Source: Gnomoniopsis sp. IMI 355080
Lineage: Eukaryota; Ascomycota; Sordariomycetes; Diaporthales; Gnomoniaceae
DNA length: 61,585 nucleotides
NCBI GenBank assembly: GCA_027946555.1
Contig: JAPEVC010000212.1
Span: forward strand, 1-61,585
Direction: 5' to 3'
The position numbers and the translations under genes are program-made. The stretch's first letter is position 1. Each line of letters starts with the position of its first letter. Below are positions 11,299-23,162 of this stretch, one piece after another. The notes under the pieces are model-generated. The model was not told the DNA's origin, did no database searches, and saw nothing but the letters and a program-made list of their open reading frames with translations.

Positions 11299-12635
11299 GG
11301 TGGGCGAAGAGAGTGTCGGATGAGCCGCGATGTAGTGTGAATCGAAAAGGCCTGATGTAGAAGGGGCGTGTAGTGGGTTTCCTGCACGATCTAGTGGTGG
11401 TTTGCCCTGCCGGTGCAGATGACAGCTCTAGGTGGATGGAGATAACCAAGCCCAGTCAAGTTTTGATCGCGGTGACTGTCTTCGAGTGAAAAGCCTAGTT
11501 TGTATGACAAATATCAAATGTGTTGCGACATGTCGTTGATTCATCGAGCTCCTGTCTAGGGCCTTGGAGGGGCAGTAACGACTGGAGGGGCCGGGAGCAA
11601 ACGGAAAGGCCTCGGCTGGCCATCGGCAAGGTTTGCCGCTCCGGCCCCGATATGCACAGAGGACTGTCTGCTGGTCGAATATACATCCTTACTCTCATCT
11701 AATTTCTGTGCAATGCAAATCAGTCCAAACAGAGACTACCTTGCACCATGCAATCGATGGGCCCGAAGTCGATCGACGTGATGAAGCGTGAGACCAAGCA
11801 GTATATCAAAGCCAATGTCTCGGCCAGGCGAATGCCCGCTGTTTAGGCCCACGCTCTACTCATTACTCCGAGCTGCTTTCGAACGATTGGATAGCTCAAG
11901 AAGTCAGACAAGCTCAAAGTCTCGGATGAAAGACCTCGACGACTTAGGATAACCATTAACTGGCCCCCAATACGCTGAGCAGCTAATTAGATTGTATTTT
12001 CCAATGCACAAGCTAAGCTTGCGGAACTCGGCAAAATGGCACAGGCTACAGCTACGGCGCGCAGACGCCGTCAGGGTCCAAAGCGGATGTGGCTTTTGGA
12101 GATAATTCTCTCGAAGCTGTTTCCGTTCATTTTCCAACACACCGGGATAGCGCCATCGCAACACTAAAGTTGGACTTTAGCTGGCCAAGTCAACTATTCA
12201 CGAAACACAAACGGCTTTGGCAGCTGATCTTTAGGCCGCTTCCTCACCGAAGTATCAAAACATCCCATATGTGGATTTGGATATTTAGGCTGTGATAGGC
12301 CGCATTACGAAATGGTGTACGTCTTCTTTCGGCTCGTCTTTATGAAGTCGAAGTGGAGAGCTGAGACAATTGACTTTCCGCCTCGAAATACGGGGATGGA
12401 AATGTTCGAGGTGATCAATGGCAGTGTGTATTTGCTTCGTTGTGTGTCGTGGGGAAAAGATATAAAGAGGTGACTCTGCTGCCCGTACTTAGAGGGGGGA
12501 AGTCCGTCAGAACTACTGGAAATTGACTTTGAATACTTGATTAATGCTTGTATGCTCCTAGTATACAATCGCCTTGACCCTGAGTCTGAACTCTCCTACA
12601 ATTGCTGCTTTTGCAATTTTCATTGCCTCGGTACC
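11299..12635. other. Intergenic region between QPRTase and NLR-like gene 1 (divergent promoters)
   Basis: The two flanking genes diverge from here, so it must contain both promoters. Short frames on both strands show no conserved motif. No repeat or RNA gene was recognised. Confidence 0.6.
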
Positions 12636-15600
12636 ATGCTCGGGTTACTAAAGTCATCGTCTGCGGGTACGTAAACAAACACTATGATCCGATGTTCATA
12701 CACAAAACGAAGCAGTGCTGATAAAAACTCAGGCGTTAAGGAGGCTGCTGCTATGCAGCCCCCCAACATAGACTCACAGCCGTCCCTCCACGAGAATATG
12801 GCCAGCAAAGGCACATCCAACCGCTTAGATAGCGATGCCATTGCACAGGCTGCAGCGGCCAACGCTGCTGCGATGGGTCGCAATATGAGCAACTACCAAG
12901 CTACACTGGCTTCTTCTGTCCAGTCGTCCCCATCGCCTACTAAAACTTCCTGGACGTCTGCCGAGAAAAGCAGCCTGCGTGCGCGGAAGGAATCGGCTAA
13001 CTATGGAAACTTGACCATCAACGGTAGACGCACTATTAGCACTAACAGAACCAACTCACATTCTGAGTCGGGTAGTATTTTTCAAGGGCAGTACCAATCA
13101 GTAAGAGACCGCTGCCGGCGTGAGCTTGGAGTTGGCGTCGTCTTGGATACTTCTTACGCGGACCTACGACACTGGATCAACGACGAACGTCTTGTGAGAC
13201 TTCCACACAAGGGCAGTAGTTGGGATCGTGTACTCATCTCCGCTCTGCATTTCGCGGACCAGGTCAATAGACTTGGCCAGGAGATTGAGGTTTTTGCCCC
13301 GGACAGCTGCGCTGCTTCAAACTTGGTGTTTGGTCAGTGCTTGCTCTTGCTGGACAAGGTGAGAATGCCCATACAATGTTTTCTGATGATTATATATTGA
13401 CACAGATACAGCTTGGGCATGAGAATGCTACCGCCTTGGACAAAGCATTCACGCTGTTCTATCAAACTGGCCTCGAAATAGCCCCGTTGCTTCGAAGGGA
13501 TTCTCGTGACGGACATGAGAACATCTTTGAGGCTTCACCCGAGATCATGGGTCATATCTCCAAGACTTTCTCGGAGATGCTCACCGTTGTGGCCGATGTT
13601 ACTATGGCCTACTACGGCGCCATTCACCACATGCGCCATGTTGAGCAAGAATCCACCAAAATGGACATATACGCCCGATTTGGCCATCACATAGAAAGCT
13701 TTCATGAGAGCGTCCGACAGTGCGCGCACGAGATGTGGCGATTTGTCTTGGAGCGGTCCGGCGACAATCCTGATCAGGTTTTGCTCCTGCAAGATTGGCT
13801 CGCGCCTCAGGATACCGTCCTGGCACAGCTGTCATCGAATCATGTGAATCTTGCTAGCCATGCTGAAGAATACACCTGCACGTGGCTACAGGCGCATTTG
13901 AACAGCTTCTTCAAGGGCGATGACAAGTGTCTGCTTATCCAGGGCAAGGCTGGATCGGGCAAGACGACGATGGCCAACTGGGTGGTTGACCGTCTGCAAA
14001 GACCAGTCAACCGCGGGGAGATTTCCACGTTGAGCTTCTTCTTCAGTGAGTGCCACTCGTACAGCTTCTCTTATGTGTATATTACATAAATCGGCTTCTT
14101 TTTGGACCCCTGCTACTTCCCGAGCGCTGTGTTTTTGATAATGTACTGAATCCTGGCCATTTTAGACTCTAGCGTTATGTCTTTCGAGACGCCCGTTTCC
14201 ATGCTCAAGAATCTGTTGTTCCAACTCTTGACGCGGCGGATTGGTGACCGGAATGTTTTCAAGGCCATCATGGAGGTATACGCCGTGTCCGCGACTTCTG
14301 ATCCTGCTCAGAAACAGGAAGAGAAGCTATGGAATTCGTTGGCCGCGTGCCTCGGCAAAGCTTACAGCGGAGATACCGAGACACTGGCCATTATCATTGA
14401 GTGAGTCTTGTTTGCCCTTTGTGTTTAGGTACATGGGTGAGGTAGACGTGTAGCCTTTTGCTCCGCCGCCTTCCCTCAGACCCAATCACTCTACAATGCA
14501 GACAGATTTTTCTAACATCCATCACCAGCCTCGATGAATTGGAAGCTCAGAAAACTCGGGGAAGGCAGGTTGTCGAGAGATTTCAGAAATTGATTGGCAA
14601 AGCTGCCGGTGTCCGTCTGATCGTTTTCTCTTCGCCTGGGGAGTTCAACCACACGACCAATACGACAACGGTCAATATGTCCTTTGAGAACCTCGCCGAC
14701 GACTTCCACACCATCATTCGACATGGCCTCAACAGGCAACTGCATTTCTCCGATCGAGACGAAGCAGCACAGGAACATATTGTGGACCAGCTGATCTCTA
14801 TCGCTGACTGCTCTGCGCTCTACGCTTCCTTGGCTGTGCGCTACCTGAAGTCGCAAAAGTCTCACCCAGACTTTGACAGGGCTGTCGATGCTCTGGTCAA
14901 GTCACCTCACAAGGTCACAGACGTTGTTCAGAAGCTTCTCAAAGTCATGAATCTTGACAGCACCAGTAAGACCCTTCTGTCTGTGCTGATTGCAGCTGAG
15001 AGACCTCTCAGCCGCAAGGAGCTCGAAGTGCTCTTGCAGGTACAACCGCAGCAAGGCGTCCTTTCGGATCATCACGTCCATCTTGATACCATCATCAAAT
15101 CTGTTGCTCCGTTCACGATCGTAGGCGAGGGACTTGTCACTCTCCGCCATCGTGCCATCAAGGATGCCCTGGTAGCCATTCCAGACTCGTCTCCGGTGTC
15201 ACTGCGACTGAAGAACAGGCACCAGGATTTGCTGACGCGTCTGTTTATCTGCATCAAGAAGGGCTTGCGGCCACAGGACGACCATGAGCCGACCATGGCT
15301 CTCCTAGATCAAGAAATGGTTAAGAACAGACTGTCTTCCGACCGCGTACTTGAGTATGCGGTACGCTACTGGCCTATTCACTTCCGCAAATCGCCTGGGC
15401 TACACAAGGCTGAAGGTGATTTGAGCCTGCCCAAGGACTTCTTGTCTGTCTTTCCCCAATCACTCGAGTTGGTGTTACTCGAAGCAGAAGCTTGGCACCA
15501 TCAGTCCTTACCTCATGAGGCCATGGAGTTTTTGACGACAGCCTATCGTGTACGGCACGCTGCGTTTGGAGTTAACCATGCGTGCGTGTTGCAGTCTGCT

Positions 15601-18600
15601 ATGTACTGCGCTATTTTTTACGAAAATTTCCTCTTTCAGCCAACGCATGCTATCGAGTGGTATTTGAAAGCCAGCAAGATCGGTGGTACCGTTCTTGGCG
15701 AGGAAGCAGAGCTCGTCATCACCTGCTGCACCACCATTCTTCGATTGTCACAAACTCTCGTCTCAACAACTCGCACAACTATTGCGACATATCGCGAGCA
15801 AACTCTGATTCTGCTGATCAAGGCTTACAAACATCGCTACGGAGAGACTTCCGAGGAAGTACTCGAGATATACAGCACTTTAGTGGAGCTATACAACTCG
15901 ATAGGCGAAAAGAGTAAGGCGGAGGAGATCCTCATCCAGATCAAAGAGATCACCGTCGGTCATCAGCATGAGTCAAAAGGACAGTCACACCAGGGTCCCA
16001 ATCATCTTAACGTGACCCTCAAGAAAAAAGAGCAGTCTGAAATTGAAACGTACGGAGGAAGTCTGTTTGGTTACTCCGAAACCGACTCTGAGGAGATGTG
16101 GACTATTCTTCGTGTCGAAGAGACAATCTCATTTGTGAGAAAGCTTGTGCTTCAGAAGAACTATTCCCGAGCCGAGGAAGTCCTCCTGGAGCTCTGGCTC
16201 AATCTGGATGAGCACTGTCGCGGATCCCAGGCCGTTGAATGGCATGAGAAGAAGATTCAAGTCACATTGAAGTACGTCGAAGTACTGCACGTGCAGAATC
16301 GGAAAGAAGAGGCTTCAGCTCTCTTAGTCTCCTGCTGGAACGAGTACTCCAATCACACCGTTTCGACATTCGAATCCATCATCATCCAGCTCAAGGAAGT
16401 GGCCGTCTGGATGCAAAAGGTGGAGATGAGCTCGGTAGCCCTCACTGTCTTCCAAAAGTGCTACTCTTGGTACAAGTCCTCGCACATGGAGCAGACGGCG
16501 GTCTTCAAAGAGATCCAGGAGCATATCGCTGGTACCTCAAAGGAAATTGTCAGACGATCCTCATTGAAATCAACCACGTCCGTCACTGAGTCCTCGGAAA
16601 CCGTGATGCGTGAAGTTTTTGAATCATCCTTCACCAGCATGGAGACTTCTGAGACTACAGAGATCTCATCTACCACGATGGAATTATGCGAGTCCCTAGC
16701 CTCGATCTACTTGAAAGAGGAGAGATGGACTCAGGCTGCATCTATTATCAAGCAGACGCTGATGAAGTCTTCCTTCGCATCATTTTTCTCAGAGTCCTTG
16801 TCTTTCGACAGGATTGATATCAAGAGTCACTCAACTCACAAGCACATCAACTTGATCATGAAGCTGTCGGAATGCTATATTCACCAAAAACGATACGACA
16901 AGGCTGAGGATCTGTATTTGCGCTTATATCGTGTCCACCGCAAGTGTTGCGGTCGTCTCGATGACGCTCTGGTGAACAAGTATGCCGACATGTATGTGCA
17001 GTTTCTGAAGAAGCACGACATGACCATGCAGGTTATATCCTTCTACCAGGAGCTTCTGGTCGAGTATCGATCTTTCTACGGATCCTCACACGAGAAGACC
17101 ATTTCTGTTTTGTACGAGCTCGGAGACAAGTGTCGCATCCACAGTGTCACGCATGGCTACTTTGTGGAGTACTATGTCGAGATTGTCACCAATTTAAACC
17201 GAGGCGCTTTGGTCTGTCACGAAAACGCCTTCCGTGCACTGCTTATCGTCGCCGATCACTACTATCAAAGTCAGCGTTTCTCGGAGTCACTCGTTTACTT
17301 TAAATCCATTATTGCGACCTTTTGCAAGTTTGGTACGAAATTCAAGCACTTTGAGGATGTCAACATTGTTCAGCAGATACTTGAAAAGTATTACAAAGTC
17401 ATCGATGAGACAAAGGTAAGATATCAATTGTCATTGAGTAGGGTTGCTGTCGGGGTCTCTCTACTCGTTCCAATGAGCTTGTTACTAACTCACATCAGGT
17501 CGAGATTGATGAACACGTCTCGATTCTCAAGGAAATTCGCCAGGCCTGTGTGCAGTTCTTTGGCGAGGAATGCTCCATCTCCATCAGCGTGACGCTTCGT
17601 CTGGCTGAAGTGTGCCAGAGCAGCGAGTTGCACCAGTACGAGGCAATCGGTTACCACGAGCATGTACTGAAGCATTCCAAGACCGTGTCCAAGACCGTCG
17701 CTGAGCGCAGTCAGAGTACTCTCAAGTCGCTCTACGTTAAGCAGATCACCTCTTCATCTAGCTCAAAGACTGTGAGCCACGAGGTTTTGCAGAGAGCCAC
17801 CGAGATGTGCTATACTCAGTATCTCGAGATCCGCAAGACTCAGTCCGTCACAAGCCACGCGACCCTCACACAGCTCGAAGAGCTTGTCACCTTGTACCAC
17901 AAGCAGTCCAAGACAGAGTCCGCCATCACCGAAATGCGAAGTCTTGTAGTTGAGTGCATCAGCAAAGTCACTTCCTCACAGGAGCTGATCAAGACGGCCA
18001 AACATGTGGCTTCTATGCACATCTCGTGTGGCTACTTGTCGCATGCCCAAACATTGGTCAGGGAGCTGAGGCAGCAACTGATCTACAACATTGTCTCCAA
18101 GGGATGTGTCTTTGACTTGACGCATGTGGATCTTCGGGCTTGCTTTCCTTTCGTCGCGGCCTTTGAGTGGTCGATCCGCTCTAATCTGAATTTGACCATT
18201 GCTAGTTTCATGGCGGAGCTCTTGGCTGAGTCAATGTTCTATGGACGCTTCAGTACCAGCATCAAGACCAAATCCGACATGCATCTTGTTCTGATGCACG
18301 CAGCCCGCATGCGCAGCATGTTCTTCCGCCTACATCGCAACAAAGATTTTGAGGTTGTGGAAACGAAGACTGTTGACTACTTCATGTCGATCGAACCCAC
18401 TGTCGCCAAGGGCTGCTCCAAAACCTCGATTCGAGCGTTTCTGGCCGTGATACTGTCCCGCTTCTCATCTTGTCATCAGGAACTTGATGAAGACACAATG
18501 ACCAGCAGCGCCGGCCATGCGGCTGTGCGAGAGCTGAGGACACTGATGCAACAGCGCAAGTACAAAGAAGCGGTTGAGCTCGCTCGCTGCACGTACTTAT

Positions 18601-19730
18601 TCCTTGAGGCACATAAGGGTCTCGATGATCCTTCAGAAATTTCACTCGGTTTCCAACTGTGCTTGCTGATGGCCGGTCGCAATGTGCACGTGGAGAATGG
18701 TGACACCAACGGACAGGGCCTAGAGCATCAACAAAGTCTCCAAAGTCACCTGCCCCAAGACCAGTCCTTGAAGACAGAAATGATGGATCTTTCTCGCAAG
18801 ATTCTGGGCGAGGTGCTGGAGATTTGCAGGACTCACGACATCAGCCTCGTCCGATGTCAATGGACCGAGATCAATGAACTCATTTCACTTCTGGGACAGG
18901 TCAAGGACTTTTCACGTCTTCAATGGCTTCTCACCACCCTTTGGCAATCTCGGGATGGCCAGTCCAGCTGGGGCCATGACGTGATGCTGGCACTTGGCAC
19001 GCGCCTTGTACAAGTATCCTTCATGAATGCGGGTCACAACGACGCCAAGCGCAAGATGGCCATCCGCCTTGCCGAAGATCTGGCCTACAACGTCCGGCGA
19101 GTTCATGGAGCACGTGGACACGGGCAAACGCTAAGTATCATGGCCTTGTTGGCCAGCCTGTATACAAGCACTGCACAACATTACCAAGCCCACGCCAGCG
19201 CCGAGGCCAATGGGGACAAGAAGCGTGCGATTGATATGTCAAGGCTGTACTTCAAAAAGGCCGCTGTCGTGCATGAGGATGTTCTCAAGCTTCTTCTGGA
19301 TTCGGAAGCGGATGATGCAAGTGACAGCAGCTCCGTAGCTTCGTCAAATCACTCCACCGTCCGTCGGGGCGAAGCCCTCGACCGCTCGCCGATGCCGCGC
19401 AAGATGTCTAGCCAAGGTACCGCAGAAGATAATCACCATCGCAGACCATCCATCACACGCGAACAGGAGGTTATGGCTGTGAAGACTCACCTGCGGCTGC
19501 TGAAAATTGCCTTACAGCGGCTGGGAGGTTGGGCTAAGCCTGCGGTCGAGTATGAGCGGCTGACTGCGAAAGCGTGGAGTCAATTAGGTGCAGAGTTGAG
19601 CAAGGCAGGTATGAATGAGGAGCAGGTATGTTCAAATGGGTGGAAGTTGGAGGAATATGGCAATGGGAAGTCGGAGGGTGGAAGTGAAGGGGCTTTTTCT
19701 CAGCAAGAGAGTTGGGGAGTGAAGTGTTGA
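12636..19730 (+). CDS. Giant NLR/STAND-like protein 1 (DUF7708-like, NACHT-type NTPase, TPR-like repeats)
   Basis: Modelled exons: 12636-12666, 12733-13358, 13406-14045, 14166-14400, 14529-17415, 17499-19730; 2216 aa with all phases consistent. The ATG at 12636 (context TACCATGC) is chosen because GTACGT and CTCAG splice sites join it in frame; ATG 12684 is the alternative. Residues 1-130 are Ser/Ala-rich and disordered. About 130-330 match the DUF7708 pattern of fungal NLR N-termini (DLRHWI, LPHKGSSWDRVL). The NTPase has Walker A GKAGSGKTT at 399-407 and Walker B IIIDLDEL at 508-515. The acceptor at 14528, with CTAAC just upstream, restores this Walker B; the acceptor at 14498 would insert ten residues. 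From about residue 560 to the end are helical TPR-like repeats. The signature WLLTTLWQSR...ALGTRLVQV...AYNVRR is shared with the paralog at 26435. A Ser/Thr-rich segment lies at about 16555-16680. A 78-nt optional in-frame intron (19626-19703) would shorten the tail. Function inferred only: signal-transducing NTPase, possibly non-self recognition. Confidence 0.85.
19626..19703 (+). other. Possible optional in-frame intron near the 3' end of NLR-like gene 1
   Basis: GTATGT donor and CTTTTTCTCAG acceptor enclose 78 nt with no in-frame stop. Spliced or retained, the protein ends at the same TGA (19728-19730), differing by 26 residues. Confidence 0.45.
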
Positions 19731-20254
19731 GAGAGGTGATGTGATACTGGAGAGAAAAGCAGCACTTGTTGATTTATTGTTTATTCAAAATGCCGTCTGT
19801 CGCTCTTTATATATCAGGCAACAAACCACTGAACATGCAGCCGTTGAAGATGTCTCGTTCCCCAGAGCTCACCGACACAATCATGCTTTTGAAGTGGCTA
19901 ATTTCGGGTTATGAGACAAGTTCAAGTTGCTTTTCACAATGCTAGTCATTTTCGGGAACATTTCGAATCAGCAAGTCATCTTGACAGGTCAACTGGGAGA
20001 GCTATGCAACGAAAAGCTTTGCGCTTTCGGGATCAGTTTACCTGTGCAGTTTCAAAGGCCGGGAGCTCCTCTTGACAAACCAAACCAAAGTAGTGCAGGG
20101 TGGTCATAATCATTTACACGGATCAAAAAGTAGACTATCCATTGTTTTGCTAGACCCGATTTGTATCCTTGCCCTGGGCCTTCGTAACCTTATATACACA
20201 GTTTGCAACGAAACTTGGAAGGGCAGAAAGAAGCAAAGCATATCTCTTCCTCAC
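19731..20254. other. Convergent 3' intergenic region, NLR-like gene 1 / HsbA
   Basis: No supported coding sequence. It carries the 3' ends of two convergent genes. Confidence 0.55.
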
Positions 20255-20976
20255 TCAAGAGAAGACGGCAATAGCGCTAGCGAAAGCAGCGTCAATATCG
20301 CTAACCAAGGTTGCGGCTTCTGCCTGCGTATCGGAAGACGCAACGTTGATGAGAGCCGCTCCAAGTGCATCCGTATCGTTCTGAAGCGTCTCCAGGTCCG
20401 TAAGGACAAGAGAATTGAGACTCAAAGCCGAGAAGTCACTCTCCCTTGCGGTCAACGCATCCAGTGCTGCGACGATGTCCGGGTTCAAAGTGTCGCTCAC
20501 ATCTATAACCATTTGCGTCAGCGTTTTATTAAGGCTTCATTTGGCCGCAATGAGATTATGAAAGGCATGTTGTAGGAATTCTGGCCGGTTCGCCCAAAGT
20601 CATAATGCATGATTGACAACCTACAAGAGAGTATAGTTGTGGAGTCAGCAGAGCTGGCTTGAGCCTCAGTCTCGGCCTCCGTGGTGGCATCAGTGATGGC
20701 CGTCTATTGCCAGCAACGCTAATCAGCCTCTTGGTTCTTTTCTAGGATGCTTTGGACAGATGACAAAGACTTTCATACCTCAAGGTTGGTGACGTCCGAC
20801 TGGACGCCAAGAGCGCCCAGAAGAGACGCGTCCCAGGCATTGATGGCGGCTGTAAGAGTCTCTGTCTGAGTGTCGATATTTTCGAGATTGGTCAAGACTG
20901 TGGCCACATCACGCTTCGCAAGCGTTGCTGCCGAGACGGCAGTGGCGAGGACAAAGGCTGAATAAAGACTGAACAT
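20255..20976 (-). CDS. Secreted HsbA-type hydrophobic surface-binding / cell-wall protein
   Basis: Three exons: 20976-20779, 20703-20625, 20502-20255; 174 aa. Introns are 20778-20704 (GTATGA...CAATAG) and 20624-20503 (GTAGGT...TTATAG), with phases that match. The N-terminus MFSLYSAFVLATAVSA is a signal peptide, followed by a KR site that could be cut by a Kex2-type protease. The mature part is alanine-, threonine- and aspartate-rich, alpha-helical and free of cysteine, with the layout of the HsbA family (PF12296: VLTNLENIDTQTETLTAAI start, central TAITDATTEAE, last helix ASDTQAEAATLVSDID-like). HsbA of Aspergillus binds hydrophobic surfaces and recruits cutinase; family members are often cell-wall antigens. 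It converges on NLR-like gene 1 and lies between the two NLR-like genes. Confidence 0.85.
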
Positions 20977-23162
20977 GTTGAAAGATCCGGAGCAGATATT
21001 GAGAATTTAAGACTGTTTATACTAATGGTGCTTGCTTCAAGATTTCTTGCCGAACATAAGAGTCCCAAGTATGAAGTTCCAACCTAGGTATTTATACATA
21101 CCAACGTGACAAGGACAATAGCTCACGACTGACAACAAGGCCCTGCTTACCTTGGTGACATCCTCGGCTCATGTAGTCAACGGTGTCTAATTGACTTGTG
21201 ATACATTCGTAATTTCTATTGCGCGCATTGGCCCATGATACATAACGCCCTACAGCTGGGGCTGGGGTTCCAGTCTCGGTATGTGCCAAGTGGAGTGGTG
21301 GACGGCATGTTGTAAGGTCTTGGAAAGGCTCTCGTACCTGACTAAACGAGTGCCCCTTGGGGAAGGTCAGATCGATCCTTGCGTCCGGAGACACTCCTAA
21401 TGTAGTGATTCGGGTCCGAGTAAAGTCTTTTAGAGGCAAGGCTCCTTTTCGACAATTTGCGGGGAAACACCTAGTACCCTGACCCAGCTCAGAAAGGCCA
21501 CGAATCTCAACATTGCCCGCAGAATCCTAGTATATCAAGATGTAAAATAGGGACAAGCTCCGGATGAACGTGATCAATAGCTGAGATCAAAGGTAACATC
21601 GCTATGCATCCATGGATACGTAGACATGCTAATCAGGAAATATATCATTGTCACTATGTTGAGGGATGCTCGTGCATGGCAAGGAACATGCGGGGCCCGA
21701 GGCCCACGATTAGGTAAAGTATTGAAGTGCGTGTCCGCCACATACCATCACGTCAAGGCTGCTAATACCGCGGATTATAATGCGTCAAGTATCCTATCAG
21801 AAGACGCTTATGGTGAATTTCCTTGACGAGCAGCTTGTTGAACAGAAGATCGCTCTTCCGAGCCGTAAGGTCGTTGAGTATTGTGCAAAGGCTATCAAGG
21901 ACGGATGAAAGAACTCATGAGGATAGGCAAGACTACCTGAAATTGCTTTGAGTCAATAGTACGCTGTGAGATTGATGCTTGATGCAACAGAATCCATTGC
22001 AAGGTCATGGTGCTGTTGCCACCAACAACCCGTGACCCGTCACCCGTTCCTAGCTTCCAAGATTCCAATGTTGAGTAAGTACCTACCTAGATACCTAGAT
22101 AGTCAGGGTGTGAAACCGCATCATGGGACTCCAGACAACCTAGGTAGTAAATAAGTACTGAGTAACCCAACAGACACCTCAACTACATCTCTCCGAGATT
22201 TTGTAGACGTTCTCCTGACATGCTGCCGCCGGCTTGCGTTATCATTGCTCCGGCTTCAACCCGGCTCACTGTCTTCAAGTCTAACGTCAGAAGTGCGGCG
22301 CTCCCTGGCCTCGAACATAGTACTGCTTGCCGCCAAGTTTCGACGTGAATTGGCGGGCCTCCTTTGTCATGATTAGATTTGTAAGACTTGTCCAATCTCA
22401 AAGGCGCCTGTCTGGGGATTCTGGCTGGATACCAGCGCTTTTCATTGGCGTCTTCCTCCATTCCACTTGACCCGATATTTCAATACGTTCGTTCGATATC
22501 AGGACTTTGTTCTCCTAACGGGTTCTACGACAGCTGGTGCCAGCCCTCATCCAGCGGAAGATGATGCTCCTGTGTGAAAACAGCAATTAGCATTGTGTCT
22601 AGACTACAGACAAAGAGCTACAATTACTGCATACGGCATTTCTACCCATATTTATGGTCACTTAGCTTAAGTATAGCCACTGTGGACTCCGGAAAGTATG
22701 ATAGCCAGGTGTTCCTCATGTCATTATTTGTAGTTAAAACATATTTTCTTTGAAGGTTTCTTGGGCATAAGACTGTTGGTCTCTGTCGCTACCTAAGTAA
22801 TTTTCCTCACAAGCGTCTAAGGAATTTTTAGGCAGCTTGATATACCATAGTGCACATGGTGCTGCTAACAACCTTTGTTCGCACAAAAATTCAAGAAAGG
22901 AGGCCATATGTAGGCGTTACTCCTAGTGATAATTCTGGGCGTGTGAAGATTCCTGTTGGTGGGTCCCTCCCGAGCTATAACAAAATTGGGTCTCTGCAAC
23001 AGTGGGGTGCACGTCAGTACTGCGTGCTAAGCTCAAAACGGTAAAGGTTTTATATGATTCGAATAAATCCTGAGCGTCTTAGCAATCTCATTCTCGATCA
23101 ACTCCAGTCCTTTTTTTTCTTCTTTTCTCTTTTCTTTGGACGTTTGACTTCGAACGAGAACA
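20977..23162. other. Gene-poor intergenic region (2.2 kb) between HsbA and the acyltransferase
   Basis: The genes on both sides diverge from here. Several CCTAGGTA/ACCTAGAT copies occur (21081-21093, 22081-22100, 22138-22147). A strongly pyrimidine-rich tract (about 23107-23142) lies just upstream of the acyltransferase ATG, typical of fungal promoters. Short reading frames show no recognisable protein. Confidence 0.6.
21089..21096 (-). promoter_or_regulatory. TATA-like box upstream of HsbA
   Basis: TATAAATA on the minus strand, about 115-120 bp before the HsbA ATG, immediately next to a CCTAGGTA copy. A second TATAAA occurs at about 21016-21021. Position and sequence fit a core promoter; there is no further proof. 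Confidence 0.4.

Noticed and set aside
20072..20575. A 167-codon plus frame opposite HsbA
   Set aside because: Antisense of HsbA exon 3 with no domain of its own.
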